Counted from the stretch's first letter, positions 46,099 through 55,741 are shown. The stretch is 64,000 nucleotides of DNA from an uncultured Flavobacteriaceae bacterium (GCA_947500435.1 CANMRV010000007.1:231960-295959), one strand, 5' to 3'. A program made the numbers and translations. Notes: a model not told the origin generated them from the sequence alone.

Positions 46099-48291
46099 AT
46101 GAGAACACGAATTTCTATCCTTATCCTTTTCCTTACAATTGGTTTTGTCAATGCCCAAGAGTCCATTCTAGGCTTTACTTCTGAAAACGCCAAAAAACAA
46201 CAACAATTAGAATCAGCTTTTGAAGCAAAACTCGATGCTAGCAATCTAGATGAATGGATGCAATTGATGTCAGCAGAACCACATTGGGTGGGAACTGAAT
46301 ACGGAGAGAAAAATGCTAAATGGATTCAAAAGAAATTCAAGTCTTGGGGTTATGATGCTAAAATAGAGACGTATCATGTCTTATTTCCTTATCCAAAAAT
46401 TCGATTGTTAGAGCTTACTGGTCCAACTTCTTACAAGGCCAAGTTAACTGCTGTTCCTGTTGAGGGAGATGAATTCACAGCCCAAGGTGACGCCCTACTC
46501 CCTAGTTATAATGCTTTTTCTACGGATGGAGATGTGGAAGCGGAATTGGTTTTTGTGAACTACGGAATTCCCAGCGATTACGAAGTACTTGATAAATTGG
46601 GAATCGACGTAAAAGGAAAAATAGTGATTGCCAAATACCAAGGTTCTTGGCGGGGAATCAAACCAAAATTAGCTGCCGAAAACGGTGCTATAGGATGCAT
46701 CATTTATTCAGACCCTGCGGATGATGGGTACGGTCGTGGAGATGTCTATCCGAAAGGAGCTTATAAAAATAAAACAGGAGTACAGCGCGGTTCTGTTATG
46801 GACATGCCAACGTATCCGGGTGATGTTTTGACTCCTGGTTACGGAGCGACCAAAGACGCCAAACGTTTGGATAGAAAAGATGCACCGACGATTACCAAGA
46901 TTCCTGTTTTACCAATTTCCTATGAAGATGCTCAACCTTTATTGGCAGCTCTTGACGGAGCTGTCGCACCCCAATCATGGAGAGGTGGGTTGCCCATAAC
47001 CTATCATATCGGACCTGGTCCAGCGAAAGTGCATTTGAAACTGGAATTCGATTGGCAATTAAAGCCTGCGCACAACGTAATCGCAACCATGAAAGGAACC
47101 GATTTTCCTGACCAATGGGTAATGCGGGGCAATCATCATGATGCTTGGGTACATGGCGCAAATGACCCAGTCAGCGGAATGGTCGCTTTGATGGAAGAAG
47201 CTCGTGCTGTTGGTGAACTCGCTAAAAAAGGAAACAAACCAAAACGTACTTTAGTCTATTGTGCCTGGGACGCTGAAGAACCCGGACTCATAGGATCTAC
47301 CGAATGGGTAGAGGATCATAAAAAAGAGCTACAACAAAAAGTCGTTGCATATATCAATACTGATGGTAACGGACGTGGATTCTTAGGTGCCGGTGGTTCC
47401 CACAGTTTACAAGCTATGGTTGGTGAAGTGGCGGGTTCTGTTAAGGACCCTCAAAGAGGAGTTTCTATTAAAGAAAGAAGAGCTGCCGTAGATATGGTAA
47501 GAGGTGGCAACGAAGATTTTGAACTATACGCTTTAGGTTCTGGTTCTGATTATACTCCTTTTATTCAGCATGCAGGTATTGCATCGTTGAACCTAGGTTT
47601 TGGAGGTGAAAATGGAGGCGGTGAGTACCACACCATTTATGATACCTATCCACATTACAAAAGATTTAAAGATCCCGAATTTGCTTATGGAGTGGCCTTA
47701 GCCAATACTGCTGGTAGAATTACCTTGCGATTGGCAAATGCTGATATGCTACCTTTTGAATTCAAGCAGTGGCATAAAACCGTTTCAGGATATTTAGATG
47801 GAATCATGAAGCAAACCGACAAAATGCGCAAGGAGGTTGAGAAGCATAACAAAATGGTTGATAAAAATATGTTTGAATTGGCCGCCGACCCAAAGAAACC
47901 CTTTTTAAAACCGAAGAAAAAAGAAACCATTCCTTACTTAGATTTTACACCTTTACAAAACGAATTGGCGTCACTAAAAACAAGTATTGAAGTCTTAGCC
48001 AAAATGGATGTTTCAAAACTTTCCAAAGAAAAACGAAATAGTTTGAACAAAAGATTAATGCTAGCCGAACACGTATTGACCTCTGAAGATGGGCTCCCAA
48101 GGCGTTCATGGTACAAACATCAAATATATGCGCCAGGATTCTATACCGGCTATGGTGTAAAAACTTTACCCGGAGTTCGTGAAGCTGTTGAAGAAAAGAA
48201 TTGGAAAGAGGCGCAAGAACAAATCGCGAAACTCGCAAAGACTCTAAAGGACTTTGACAAACACATTCAAGAAATGAATGGTATGTTATAA
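46099..48291 (+). CDS. M28-family metallopeptidase, glutamate carboxypeptidase II-like
   Basis: A 730-residue secreted protein (signal peptide 1-18, ending VNAQ) with the three-part layout of GCPII/transferrin-receptor relatives: a PA domain (about 130-320), the M28 catalytic domain and a C-terminal helical dimerisation domain (from about 590). Zinc ligands are visible: NHHDAWVHGANDP (His, bridging Asp), WDAEEPGLIGS (catalytic and ligand Glu), INTDGNGRG (Asp) and GGEYHTIYDT (His). Probably an aminopeptidase or dipeptidyl carboxypeptidase in nutrient peptide breakdown. ATG at 46099 begins the signal peptide. Confidence 0.92.
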   Translation: MRTRISILILFLTIGFVNAQESILGFTSENAKKQQQLESAFEAKLDASNLDEWMQLMSAEPHWVGTEYGEKNAKWIQKKFKSWGYDAKIETYHVLFPYPKIRLLELTGPTSYKAKLTAVPVEGDEFTAQGDALLPSYNAFSTDGDVEAELVFVNYGIPSDYEVLDKLGIDVKGKIVIAKYQGSWRGIKPKLAAENGAIGCIIYSDPADDGYGRGDVYPKGAYKNKTGVQRGSVMDMPTYPGDVLTPGYGATKDAKRLDRKDAPTITKIPVLPISYEDAQPLLAALDGAVAPQSWRGGLPITYHIGPGPAKVHLKLEFDWQLKPAHNVIATMKGTDFPDQWVMRGNHHDAWVHGANDPVSGMVALMEEARAVGELAKKGNKPKRTLVYCAWDAEEPGLIGSTEWVEDHKKELQQKVVAYINTDGNGRGFLGAGGSHSLQAMVGEVAGSVKDPQRGVSIKERRAAVDMVRGGNEDFELYALGSGSDYTPFIQHAGIASLNLGFGGENGGGEYHTIYDTYPHYKRFKDPEFAYGVALANTAGRITLRLANADMLPFEFKQWHKTVSGYLDGIMKQTDKMRKEVEKHNKMVDKNMFELAADPKKPFLKPKKKETIPYLDFTPLQNELASLKTSIEVLAKMDVSKLSKEKRNSLNKRLMLAEHVLTSEDGLPRRSWYKHQIYAPGFYTGYGVKTLPGVREAVEEKNWKEAQEQIAKLAKTLKDFDKHIQEMNGML

Positions 48292-48340
48292 AAACAAATT
48301 CGTATTTTAGGTTAGTACAAATCCCATAATCCCATTTGTA

Positions 48341-48553
48341 ATGGACACAAATTACACTCGAATTTATATTGGAAATATTGCCAAAGCGCAAAGTATTGTA
48401 AGTCGATTAAAAGATATTGGTATAATCGCCGTAGTTAAAGATGAGGCTGAATCGGCTCGTTTAGCTGGCTTCGCATCTTCTATGCTCGGTGAGGCGGAAG
48501 TCTTTGTGCATAATGATGAGCTTGAAGAGGCTGAAAAAGTATTAGATTCATAG
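48341..48553 (+). CDS. DUF2007 small protein
   Basis: A 70-residue protein: MDTNYTRIYIGNIAKAQSIV, then a beta-hairpin and EVFVHNDELEEAEKVLDS. This matches DUF2007 (putative signal-transducing protein domain), a ferredoxin-like alpha/beta fold often found as stand-alone small proteins in Bacteroidetes. Function unknown. Confidence 0.85.
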   Translation: MDTNYTRIYIGNIAKAQSIVSRLKDIGIIAVVKDEAESARLAGFASSMLGEAEVFVHNDELEEAEKVLDS

Positions 48554-48595
48554 CCAGCGAAAGCCATTCTTTATAACTCATTATAATTAATTCCA

Positions 48596-51500
48596 ATGAA
48601 ACTTATCTCTGGAGTACGAATTCCGCTTTCAATTTTTGCAATTTTAACTCTTATCGTTTCCTGCGATACAAAATCCAATAAACCAAAAGAAATACCTTTA
48701 ACCGTTTTTGAAGATTCTGTTTTAGGTAAGACCAAAGCAAAAGAAGCTCGAGAAAGCATTGTAGCTAAATTGGCTGATGGATTGGAGTTAAGCCTTTGGG
48801 CATCAGACTCATTAGCTCCAGACCCTATTGCGATGGATATCGATACCAAAGGCAGAATCTACCTTACCCGTACCAATCGTCAAAAAAATTCGGAATTCGA
48901 TATACGTGGATATCAAGATTGGATGACCCCATCGATTTCCTTACAATCTGTAGAAGACAGACGTGCTTTTTTGCGCAAAACTTTTGCTCCTGAACTTAGC
49001 GAAGAAAACGAATGGTTTCCTGATTTAAATGAAGATGGTAGTCATGACTGGAAGGATTTAGCGGTAGAAAAAGATGAAGTTTGGATGATTGAGGATACCA
49101 ATAAGGATGGTATGGCAGATGTATCGAAACGAATTTTAGAAGATTTCAATGAAGAGATTACCGATGTTGCTGGAGCCTTGCTTGTTCGAGATGACGACGT
49201 TTTTGTAGGCGTTGGTCCTGATATGTGGCGACTAACGGATTCAAATGGAGATGAAATCTTAGATGAAAAAACTTCTATTGCGCATGGCTTTGCAGTTCAC
49301 ATTGGTTTTGGAGCTCACGGAATGTCAGGAGCTGTTGAAGGTCCCGATGGAAAAATATATTACGGTATTGGTGATATCGGCGGAAGTCTTACGACCGTTT
49401 CTGGAGAAAAACATCATTTACCAAATCAGGGAATGATAGTCCGTAGCAACCCTGACGGAAGTGATTTCGAAGTTTTCGCAAGGGGACTCCGCAATACCCA
49501 CGAATTTGTTTTTGATGCCTACGGGAATATTATTTCTTCCGATAATGATGGTGACCATAGAGGTGAAAGCGAACGTTTGGTTCATATTGTGGAAGGTTCC
49601 GATGCCGGATGGCGTTCCAACTGGCAATATGGTAAATACACCGACCCAAAAAACAACGGCTATAAGGTTTGGATGGATGAAGAGTTGTACAAACCACGCT
49701 GGGAAGGTCAAGCTGCCTACATCATCCCTCCTATTCAAAATTTTCACAACGGACCAACAGGAATGGTGTACAATCCCGGAACTGCTTTAGGCAAAAATTG
49801 GTTAGATCGTTTCTTTTTGGTAGAGTTTGTGGGTGATCCTAGTAGATCTCACATTTGGTCCTTCGATTTAAAACCCAAAGGAGCTTCTTTTGAATTAGAT
49901 ACTGATATCGACATGCTGAGCGGAGTACTTCCCACGGGAATCAAATTTGGTCCGGACGGAGCACTATATTTAGCGGATTGGATTAACGGTTGGGGCACAA
50001 AAAACTATGGCAGAATCTGGAAGCTCGACGTTGCCGAGGACAAAAATGATTTAGAACAAGAACGTGAAGAAACCGAACGCCTAATGACGTTGGATTATGA
50101 AGATCAATCCAATGATGAACTGGTCAAACTACTCTCCTATCCTGATATGCGTATTCGTCAAAAGGCGCAATTTGCGTTAGCGAAAAGTACCTTTTGGGGT
50201 TATCGAAAATTAAAAACGGTCTTGGAAGAAAGTGATAATCAATTTGCAAAAATCCATGCCATATGGGGTATTGGACAAATTGCCGCCAATAGTTTGAGCA
50301 AAGCAGAACCGCTTGTAGGATTGCTCTCAAATGAAGACCCAGAAATAATAGTGCAAACCTTAAAGGTTTTAGGAGACATCAAATACAAAGAAGCTGCTTC
50401 AAAATATATTCCTTTACTAAAACATGAAAACGACCGTGTGAAATTCTTTGCTGCGCAGGCCTTAGGAAGAACGAGGCATGAAGCCGCAATTCAACCATTA
50501 TTAAATATGTTAGAGACTAATGCAGATACAGATGTCTATCTACGCCATGCTGCTGTTTTAGCACTTTCAAGAATTGGAAAGGTCGAACCGATTACTGCTT
50601 TGGCGAATAATCCGAACCGCAGTTTGCGAATTGGTGCTGTGTTGGTGCTAAGAAGATTACAAAATGAAAATGTAGCGCTATTTTTAAAGGATACTGATGA
50701 ATATATCGTTACCGAAGCCGCCCGTGCCATTAATGATGATTGGTCTATTGAGGAAGCGCTCCCAGCTTTAGCGGGACTTTTGACACAAGAAAAATTCAAG
50801 TCCGAGCCCCTGCTACGACGCAGTATTAATGCAGCGCTTCGGGTTGGTGGAGATGCAGAAATGAGAAATCTTATCGCCTTCGCGAAAAACCCTTCTTTCC
50901 CAAGTGTGCTCCGCGGCGAAGCACTAGCTGCCCTTGGCACATGGGAGTCTCCATCGGTCCTAGATCGTGTTGATGGTCGACTACGCGGTGAAGTGAAACG
51001 GGATGCTGGTCTCTTGAGAAAAGAACTGCAACAAGATATTCCGATGTTTTTATCAGATGTTAATCCTGCAATACTAATTGGTGTATCAAAAACTTTGGAG
51101 AACTTGGGTATTCAGGATAACAACAAGGATATGTTCTCTGTTTTCTCCAAAAGTAAATCTCCGGAGGTTAGAGCAGCTATGCTTTCTGCTTTGGGAAAAC
51201 TGAAATTTGAAAATATAGATGTCGCCATGAAAGCAGGTATGGGCGATAAGGAACAAATGGTTCGGGAAGCAGCTGTGGGCTTAATATCTGAATTGGATAT
51301 TGCTAAGGAAGGTCTTCCTGCTGTTGTAAATCCGATTTTTAGAACAGGTTCAGTGCGCGAACAACAAAGAATTTTAGGAGTATTATCTGAAATGCCAGGC
51401 GAGAAAAGTGAAAGTGTTTTGAAAAACCTCATTCAACGTGCTGGGAAAAACCAGTTAGATGGAGGGGTAATATTAGACCTTATCGAAGCAGTTGAGGCAT

Positions 51501-52024
51501 CTGGTTCGGCAGACCTTATTGCCCAGTTAAGCGCATTGAAAAGTGGTGGACATTCTGCTGACTCCTATAAAGAAACCTTAAATGGTGGCAGTTGGTGGGG
51601 AGGTAGAACCGTCTTTAATAGTAACCCTGCTGCCCAATGTGTTCGTTGTCATGCCGTCGGAGGAGCAGGTGGACAAGTAGGTCCACCTTTAGATAACATC
51701 GCCAATATCTTAACAAGAGAAGAGATTCTGGAATCACTTATTGAACCCAGTAAAAGATTAGCGCCCGGCTACGGAACAGTCACGGTAACTTTAAAAGATG
51801 GCCAAATCGCTACCGGGATTTTAGAAAAAGAAACAGAGCACGAATTGATTCTCCGAACCTCCGATGCAGAACCTCTGGAAATTGCTCATTCCAGAATTCA
51901 AAAAAGAGAAAACAGTATATCGGCTATGCCCGCCGCTGGAAAACTGATTAGCAAACGAGAACTAAGGGATTTGATTGAATACCTTTCTAGTTTGAAAGTG
52001 GTTGAGCCTTTAACTTTGAACTAA
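48596..52024 (+). CDS. PVC-type heme-binding protein: beta-propeller, HEAT repeats, cytochrome c
   Basis: A 1142-residue lipoprotein-like protein (lipobox LIVSC near residue 22). N-terminal glucose/sorbosone-dehydrogenase-like propeller (about 60-470: GLRNTHEFVFDAYGN, DGALYLADWINGWG), a long HEAT-repeat-type helical middle (500-960), and a C-terminal cytochrome c module with the heme site CVRCH (Cys1015, Cys1018, His1019) followed by GPPLDNIANILTREEILESL and a short beta domain. Described as membrane-bound dehydrogenases in Planctomycetes and also present in Bacteroidetes. Probably a periplasmic sugar- or alcohol-oxidising protein. Stop overlaps that of the next gene (CTAA). Confidence 0.9.
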   Translation: MKLISGVRIPLSIFAILTLIVSCDTKSNKPKEIPLTVFEDSVLGKTKAKEARESIVAKLADGLELSLWASDSLAPDPIAMDIDTKGRIYLTRTNRQKNSEFDIRGYQDWMTPSISLQSVEDRRAFLRKTFAPELSEENEWFPDLNEDGSHDWKDLAVEKDEVWMIEDTNKDGMADVSKRILEDFNEEITDVAGALLVRDDDVFVGVGPDMWRLTDSNGDEILDEKTSIAHGFAVHIGFGAHGMSGAVEGPDGKIYYGIGDIGGSLTTVSGEKHHLPNQGMIVRSNPDGSDFEVFARGLRNTHEFVFDAYGNIISSDNDGDHRGESERLVHIVEGSDAGWRSNWQYGKYTDPKNNGYKVWMDEELYKPRWEGQAAYIIPPIQNFHNGPTGMVYNPGTALGKNWLDRFFLVEFVGDPSRSHIWSFDLKPKGASFELDTDIDMLSGVLPTGIKFGPDGALYLADWINGWGTKNYGRIWKLDVAEDKNDLEQEREETERLMTLDYEDQSNDELVKLLSYPDMRIRQKAQFALAKSTFWGYRKLKTVLEESDNQFAKIHAIWGIGQIAANSLSKAEPLVGLLSNEDPEIIVQTLKVLGDIKYKEAASKYIPLLKHENDRVKFFAAQALGRTRHEAAIQPLLNMLETNADTDVYLRHAAVLALSRIGKVEPITALANNPNRSLRIGAVLVLRRLQNENVALFLKDTDEYIVTEAARAINDDWSIEEALPALAGLLTQEKFKSEPLLRRSINAALRVGGDAEMRNLIAFAKNPSFPSVLRGEALAALGTWESPSVLDRVDGRLRGEVKRDAGLLRKELQQDIPMFLSDVNPAILIGVSKTLENLGIQDNNKDMFSVFSKSKSPEVRAAMLSALGKLKFENIDVAMKAGMGDKEQMVREAAVGLISELDIAKEGLPAVVNPIFRTGSVREQQRILGVLSEMPGEKSESVLKNLIQRAGKNQLDGGVILDLIEAVEASGSADLIAQLSALKSGGHSADSYKETLNGGSWWGGRTVFNSNPAAQCVRCHAVGGAGGQVGPPLDNIANILTREEILESLIEPSKRLAPGYGTVTVTLKDGQIATGILEKETEHELILRTSDAEPLEIAHSRIQKRENSISAMPAAGKLISKRELRDLIEYLSSLKVVEPLTLN

Positions 52025-52962
52025 AGATTCGAAACTTCTTTCTTAGCTTCCTCAAACTCCCGCATCATATCTACAATGATTTGTGCTGCTGGTTTGATAT
52101 CATTAATCAAAGCGGAAACCTGACCGATTTCCAACTCTCCTTCTTCTATATCGCCTTCGAACATGCCGCGTTTGGCTCTTGCCCGACCCAAAACTTCTTT
52201 TAATTCTTCTGCAGATGCACCTCTGGCGTAGGCCGCTTGAACATCATTGTAAAATTTATTTTTAATCAGCCGTACTGGAGCCAATTCTTTTAAAGTTAAA
52301 TGGGTATCACCTTCACCGGCCTCAACAACTTTTTGTTTAAAAAGTTCATGAGAGGAAGCCTCATGGCTTGCAACAAATCGACTTCCTACTTGCACTCCGT
52401 CTGCACCCAAAATCATTGCGGCTAACATTGCTCTGCCCGTGGCGATTCCTCCAGCGGCAATAATAGGAATAGTCACTTTTTCTTTTACAGATGGTATCAA
52501 AGTCAAGGTAGTAGTTTCATCCCTACCGTTATGTCCGCCAGCTTCGAATCCTTCAGCGACTATGCCATCAACACCGGCTTCCTGAGACTTCAAAGCAAAT
52601 TTCAAACTGCTTACCACATGTACAACGGTAATACCTTTTTCCTTAAAATAGGATGTCCAGGTCTTCGGATTTCCAGCAGAAGTGAAGACAATTTTCACGC
52701 CCATCTCAACAATGATTTCCATGATCTTATCCAAATCAGGATAGAGCATCGGCACATTAACTCCGAATGGTTTATCCGTAGCTTGCTGATACTTTTGAAT
52801 ATGTTCGCGCAACACTTCAGGGTACATACTACCGGCACCAATAATTCCTAGACCTCCAGCATTTGATACTGCCGAAGCCAATCGCCAACCGCTGGCCCAT
52901 ATCATTCCTGCCTGAATGATGGGGTATTGAATTTTGAAGAGTTCTGTTATTTTGTTTTGCAT
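52021..52962 (-). CDS. Nitronate monooxygenase-like FMN enzyme
   Basis: A 313-residue TIM-barrel flavoprotein of the NAD(P)H-dependent flavin oxidoreductase / 2-nitropropane dioxygenase family. Seen: QYPIIQAGMIWASGWRLASA at the start, GLGIIGAGS, GVDGIVAEGFEAGGHNGRD (the HNG catalytic-site loop) and PIIAAGGIATGRAMLAAM with GVQVGSRF (phosphate binding of FMN). The first ATG is at 52962; two GTG codons slightly upstream are less likely. Substrate could be nitronates or an enoyl-reductase-type substrate. Upstream it meets a palindromic repeat and the mnmA terminator. Confidence 0.88.
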   Translation of the reverse strand: MQNKITELFKIQYPIIQAGMIWASGWRLASAVSNAGGLGIIGAGSMYPEVLREHIQKYQQATDKPFGVNVPMLYPDLDKIMEIIVEMGVKIVFTSAGNPKTWTSYFKEKGITVVHVVSSLKFALKSQEAGVDGIVAEGFEAGGHNGRDETTTLTLIPSVKEKVTIPIIAAGGIATGRAMLAAMILGADGVQVGSRFVASHEASSHELFKQKVVEAGEGDTHLTLKELAPVRLIKNKFYNDVQAAYARGASAEELKEVLGRARAKRGMFEGDIEEGELEIGQVSALINDIKPAAQIIVDMMREFEEAKKEVSNL

Positions 52963-52975
52963 TATTATCACTGTT

Positions 52976-53036
52976 GTCACCCTGAGCGCAGTCGAAGGGT
53001 TACCTGCTACAAATTCTTCGACTGTGCTCTGTATAA
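52976..53036. repeat. Palindromic intergenic element (REP-like)
   Basis: TGAGCGCAGTCGAAG (52983-52997) faces CTTCGACTGTGCTCT (53016-53030), 13 of 15 bases complementary, with an 18-base loop. It sits just before the start of the nitronate monooxygenase-like gene. Sequences of this kind (CTTCGACTGCGCTCAG) are, to my knowledge, common as dispersed palindromes in flavobacterial genomes, but copies elsewhere cannot be checked here. Confidence 0.6.
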
Positions 53037-53065
53037 ACTATAAATTTATATTCGGTATTGGAGAT

Positions 53066-53110
53066 AAAAAAACACCTCCCTTAGTCCCTCCTTATTAGGA
53101 GGGAGATGTG
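53066..53110 (-). terminator. Rho-independent terminator after mnmA
   Basis: Nested hairpin: CCCTCCT (53086-53092) with AGGAGGG (53097-53103), extended by CACCTCCC and GGGAGATGTG, then a run of seven T on the minus strand (53072-53066). It lies immediately beyond the mnmA stop at 53113. Confidence 0.75.
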
Positions 53111-53112
53111 CA

Positions 53113-54303
53113 TTATGAAATTACTCCTGATCCGATTAATTCGTCCTCCAGGTACCAAGCTACGAATTGACCTTCTGTTATAGCAGATTGCTTTTCTTCG
53201 AAATCAACGTAGAGGCCGCCATCAACTTTGTACAAAGTCGCCTTTTCCAAAGCTTGTCGATAGCGTATTCTTGCCATAACCTCCAAAGTTTCATCAACTT
53301 TCAAAGCCAAATCCGTTCGTACCCAATGCAATTCTGCATCAGTTACAAATAGCGTTCGTCGATACAGACCGGGATGGTTTTTTCCTTGCCCTGTATAAAT
53401 TACATTTTCATCAACATCTGTTTCTATGACAAACAAAGGCTCTTTAGTACCACCTACATCCAAACCTTTTCGCTGCCCTTTTGTAAAATAATGGGCACCT
53501 TGATGCTCCCCTACTACTTTACCATCTTCAATATGGTAAACAGGCTTTGCTGAAGTATAGGCCAATTCGGCCTCTTTAGAATCAAATTTTACCCGCGAAC
53601 GATACAACTGCTCGGCCTCCGCAGGAACTTCAACAATGATACCCTTTTTAGGTTTCAATTTTTGCTGAAGGAATTCTGGTAGGCGAACCTTTCCTATAAA
53701 ACAAAGTCCCTGAGAATCTTTTTTATCCGCGGTAATCAAATCCTTGGCCGCAGCAATTTTCCGAACTTCAGGTTTTTGCAATTCCCCTATAGGGAAAAGT
53801 GTTTTGGACAATTGTTCTTGAGAAAGTTGGCACAAGAAATACGACTGATCTTTATTATTATCTGCACCAGAAAGCAACTGATAAGTTTCACTACCATCCT
53901 CATTTTGAATTGTTCCTTTTCTACAATAGTGTCCTGTAGCTACATAATCAGCGCCCAATTGAAGTGCTATTTTAAGAAATACATCAAATTTAATTTCACG
54001 GTTACAAAGTACATCAGGATTTGGCGTCCTTCCCATCTCATATTCCTTGAACATATAGTCGACAATCCGTTCTTTGTACTCCACACTCAAATCAACCGTT
54101 TGAAAAGGGATTCCCAATTTTTCAGCTACAATCAATGCATCATTACTATCTTCCAACCATGGACATTCCTCAGAAATGGTTACAGAATCATCATGCCAGT
54201 TCTTCATAAAAAGGCCTATCACTTCATACCCTTGCTCTTTCAAAAGGTACGCGGCAACACTAGAATCAACACCACCGGAAAGTCCGACAACTACTTTTTT
54301 CAT
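53113..54303 (-). CDS. mnmA: tRNA 2-thiouridine(34) synthase MnmA
   Basis: A 396-residue enzyme that installs sulfur on U34 of tRNAs for Lys, Glu and Gln using ATP. Seen: PP-loop GLSGGVDSSVAAYL at residues 8-21, the first catalytic Cys in NPDVLCNREIKF, ATGHYCRKG, the second Cys in QGLCFIGKV, and the C-terminal beta-barrel (HIEDGKVVGEHQGAHYFTKG). Length is slightly above the usual 360-380. A perfect TACTTTTG promoter element lies 19 bases upstream of the start and a terminator follows. Confidence 0.96.
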   Translation of the reverse strand: MKKVVVGLSGGVDSSVAAYLLKEQGYEVIGLFMKNWHDDSVTISEECPWLEDSNDALIVAEKLGIPFQTVDLSVEYKERIVDYMFKEYEMGRTPNPDVLCNREIKFDVFLKIALQLGADYVATGHYCRKGTIQNEDGSETYQLLSGADNNKDQSYFLCQLSQEQLSKTLFPIGELQKPEVRKIAAAKDLITADKKDSQGLCFIGKVRLPEFLQQKLKPKKGIIVEVPAEAEQLYRSRVKFDSKEAELAYTSAKPVYHIEDGKVVGEHQGAHYFTKGQRKGLDVGGTKEPLFVIETDVDENVIYTGQGKNHPGLYRRTLFVTDAELHWVRTDLALKVDETLEVMARIRYRQALEKATLYKVDGGLYVDFEEKQSAITEGQFVAWYLEDELIGSGVIS

Positions 54304-54322
54304 TCTGATTTAAATTGGGGTA

Positions 54323-54330
54323 CAAAAGTA
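54323..54330 (-). promoter_or_regulatory. -7 promoter element of mnmA
   Basis: On the minus strand TACTTTTG, a perfect TAnnTTTG, 19 bases before the ATG at 54303. No clear TTG at the -33 distance. Confidence 0.45.
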
Positions 54331-54453
54331 CAAAATTAAACAGCTAAGCATCTACGAGCAAAGACAACGCTACAGTTAAAAAAACTTTTGCAAGCAACCC
54401 TAAACGATTTTAATCATCTATCGGTAGTAGGGTGTATTGCCAATGAATTGTTT

Positions 54454-54461
54454 TAACTTTG
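54454..54461 (+). promoter_or_regulatory. -7 promoter element of the first fasciclin gene
   Basis: TAACTTTG is a perfect -7 match, 18 bases before the ATG at 54480. A TTG at 54437-54439 is present but with only 14 bases of spacing, shorter than usual. Confidence 0.45.
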
Positions 54462-54479
54462 AAAGATAAATTGATACAT

Positions 54480-55472
54480 ATGAAAAAGTTCGTGGGAGTA
54501 AAAAGTTTTTTAATCTTATTTTTGGTAGGACTTGTCATAGCCTCCTGTAGTGTTGATGATGGTCCTGATACCATACCCATACCAGAAACTGATATTGTAG
54601 AAATCGCTGCAGCAAATGCAGATCTATCTTCTTTGGTTGCCGCCTTACAAAGAGCGGACTTGGATAACACACTAAAAGGTGCTGGACCTTTCACAGTATT
54701 GGCTCCAACGAATACGGCTTTTTCCAGTTTCTTATCCGCAAATGGCTTTGCGAATTTAGAAGCCGTTCCTACGGAAACACTAAAACAAATTTTGCTAAAT
54801 CATGTAGTGACGGGCCGTGTGGATTCGGCTCCCCTAATCAACTTGCAACGTAATTATTTGCAGACACTTGCTGATGGCCCTTCGGGATCAAAATTGTCCT
54901 TATACTTTGATGCGGTAAATGGTGTAGAATTTAATGGGACTTCTTCTGTCGTACAAGCTGATATAGTAGCGCAAAATGGAATTATTCATGTTGTAGATCA
55001 AGTCATTGGACTACCAACGCTCGATACATTCGTCTCGTCAGATGATAACTTTGAGATTTTTGGTACTGCTCTAGATGCAGCGGCAGTTGTTACAGATTTA
55101 CCAGAAAATTTAAAGGAAAGCACGAGTGGTCCTTATACAGTCTTCATTCCTATTGAGCATGCCTTTGATAACCTTTTGGCAACAAATGGCGAATGGGATT
55201 TTGTGAGCGATATAGAAGAGAATCTTTTGGCAGCCGTGATTGAACATCATGTTTTAAATGGCAATATTCGATCCACTGATATTGTTGCCGGCAATATGGT
55301 CACAACTCTTGAAGGAGATCAAATAACCATACTGTCTAGGGATGGTAATTTAGAAATCACCGATGGCTCAGGAAATGAAGGAGCCATCATAGGAGTTACC
55401 GATATTCAGGCAATAAATGGTGTTATTCATGCAATTCCGAACAACGTGCTGCTTCCTGATACTACAAATTAA
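54480..55472 (+). CDS. Fasciclin lipoprotein with two FAS1 domains
   Basis: A 330-residue lipoprotein (lipobox VIASC near residue 21, then SVDDGPD). Two FAS1 domains: about 35-170 (GPFTVLAPTNTAFSSFL; closing IIHVVDQVIGLP) and about 172-325 (GPYTVFIPIEHAFDNLL; closing VIHAIPNNVLLP). FAS1 domains mediate adhesion and may bind surface polymers or small ligands. ATG at 54480 starts the signal peptide. A strong terminator follows, so this gene is its own unit, although two larger paralogues come next. Confidence 0.92.
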   Translation: MKKFVGVKSFLILFLVGLVIASCSVDDGPDTIPIPETDIVEIAAANADLSSLVAALQRADLDNTLKGAGPFTVLAPTNTAFSSFLSANGFANLEAVPTETLKQILLNHVVTGRVDSAPLINLQRNYLQTLADGPSGSKLSLYFDAVNGVEFNGTSSVVQADIVAQNGIIHVVDQVIGLPTLDTFVSSDDNFEIFGTALDAAAVVTDLPENLKESTSGPYTVFIPIEHAFDNLLATNGEWDFVSDIEENLLAAVIEHHVLNGNIRSTDIVAGNMVTTLEGDQITILSRDGNLEITDGSGNEGAIIGVTDIQAINGVIHAIPNNVLLPDTTN

Positions 55473-55489
55473 ACATTAATATATTTTTG

Positions 55490-55514
55490 AAAACCGCCAT
55501 CTGGCGGTTTTTTT
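55490..55514 (+). terminator. Terminator after the first fasciclin gene
   Basis: Perfect 8-base stem AAACCGCC (55491-55498) and GGCGGTTT (55503-55510), ATCT loop, then a T run. Confidence 0.9.
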
Positions 55515-55610
55515 GTTTCCAATAACTCGATATATCACCTAATATATTGATAATAAATACTTTATAGCTTCAATCGGGTCCATTAAATTTTTTTGTGCAA
55601 TTTTAATTCT

Positions 55611-55647
55611 GTTAAACTTTTTATAAAAAAAATTAAACAAAAGCAAC
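55611..55647 (+). promoter_or_regulatory. Shared upstream element, copy 1
   Basis: Begins GTTAAACTTTTTATAAA and ends TTAAACAAAAGCAAC. It is an AT-rich inverted repeat (GTTTA-like arm facing TAAAC) followed by AGCAAC, about 95 bases before the second fasciclin gene. The near-identical copy 2 lies before the third. Confidence 0.55.
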
Positions 55648-55741
55648 TGTTCCTTACTTGTGCATCTCTGAAGTGAGTTATAAAATGAAATGCCTAAAAC
55701 TCACAATTAATTTAAACAGTTAAATCACTAAAACAATTGCC

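Noticed and set aside
52963..52980. GTG starts upstream of the nitronate monooxygenase-like gene
   Set aside because: They lie beside the palindromic element and add residues not expected before the conserved N-terminus.
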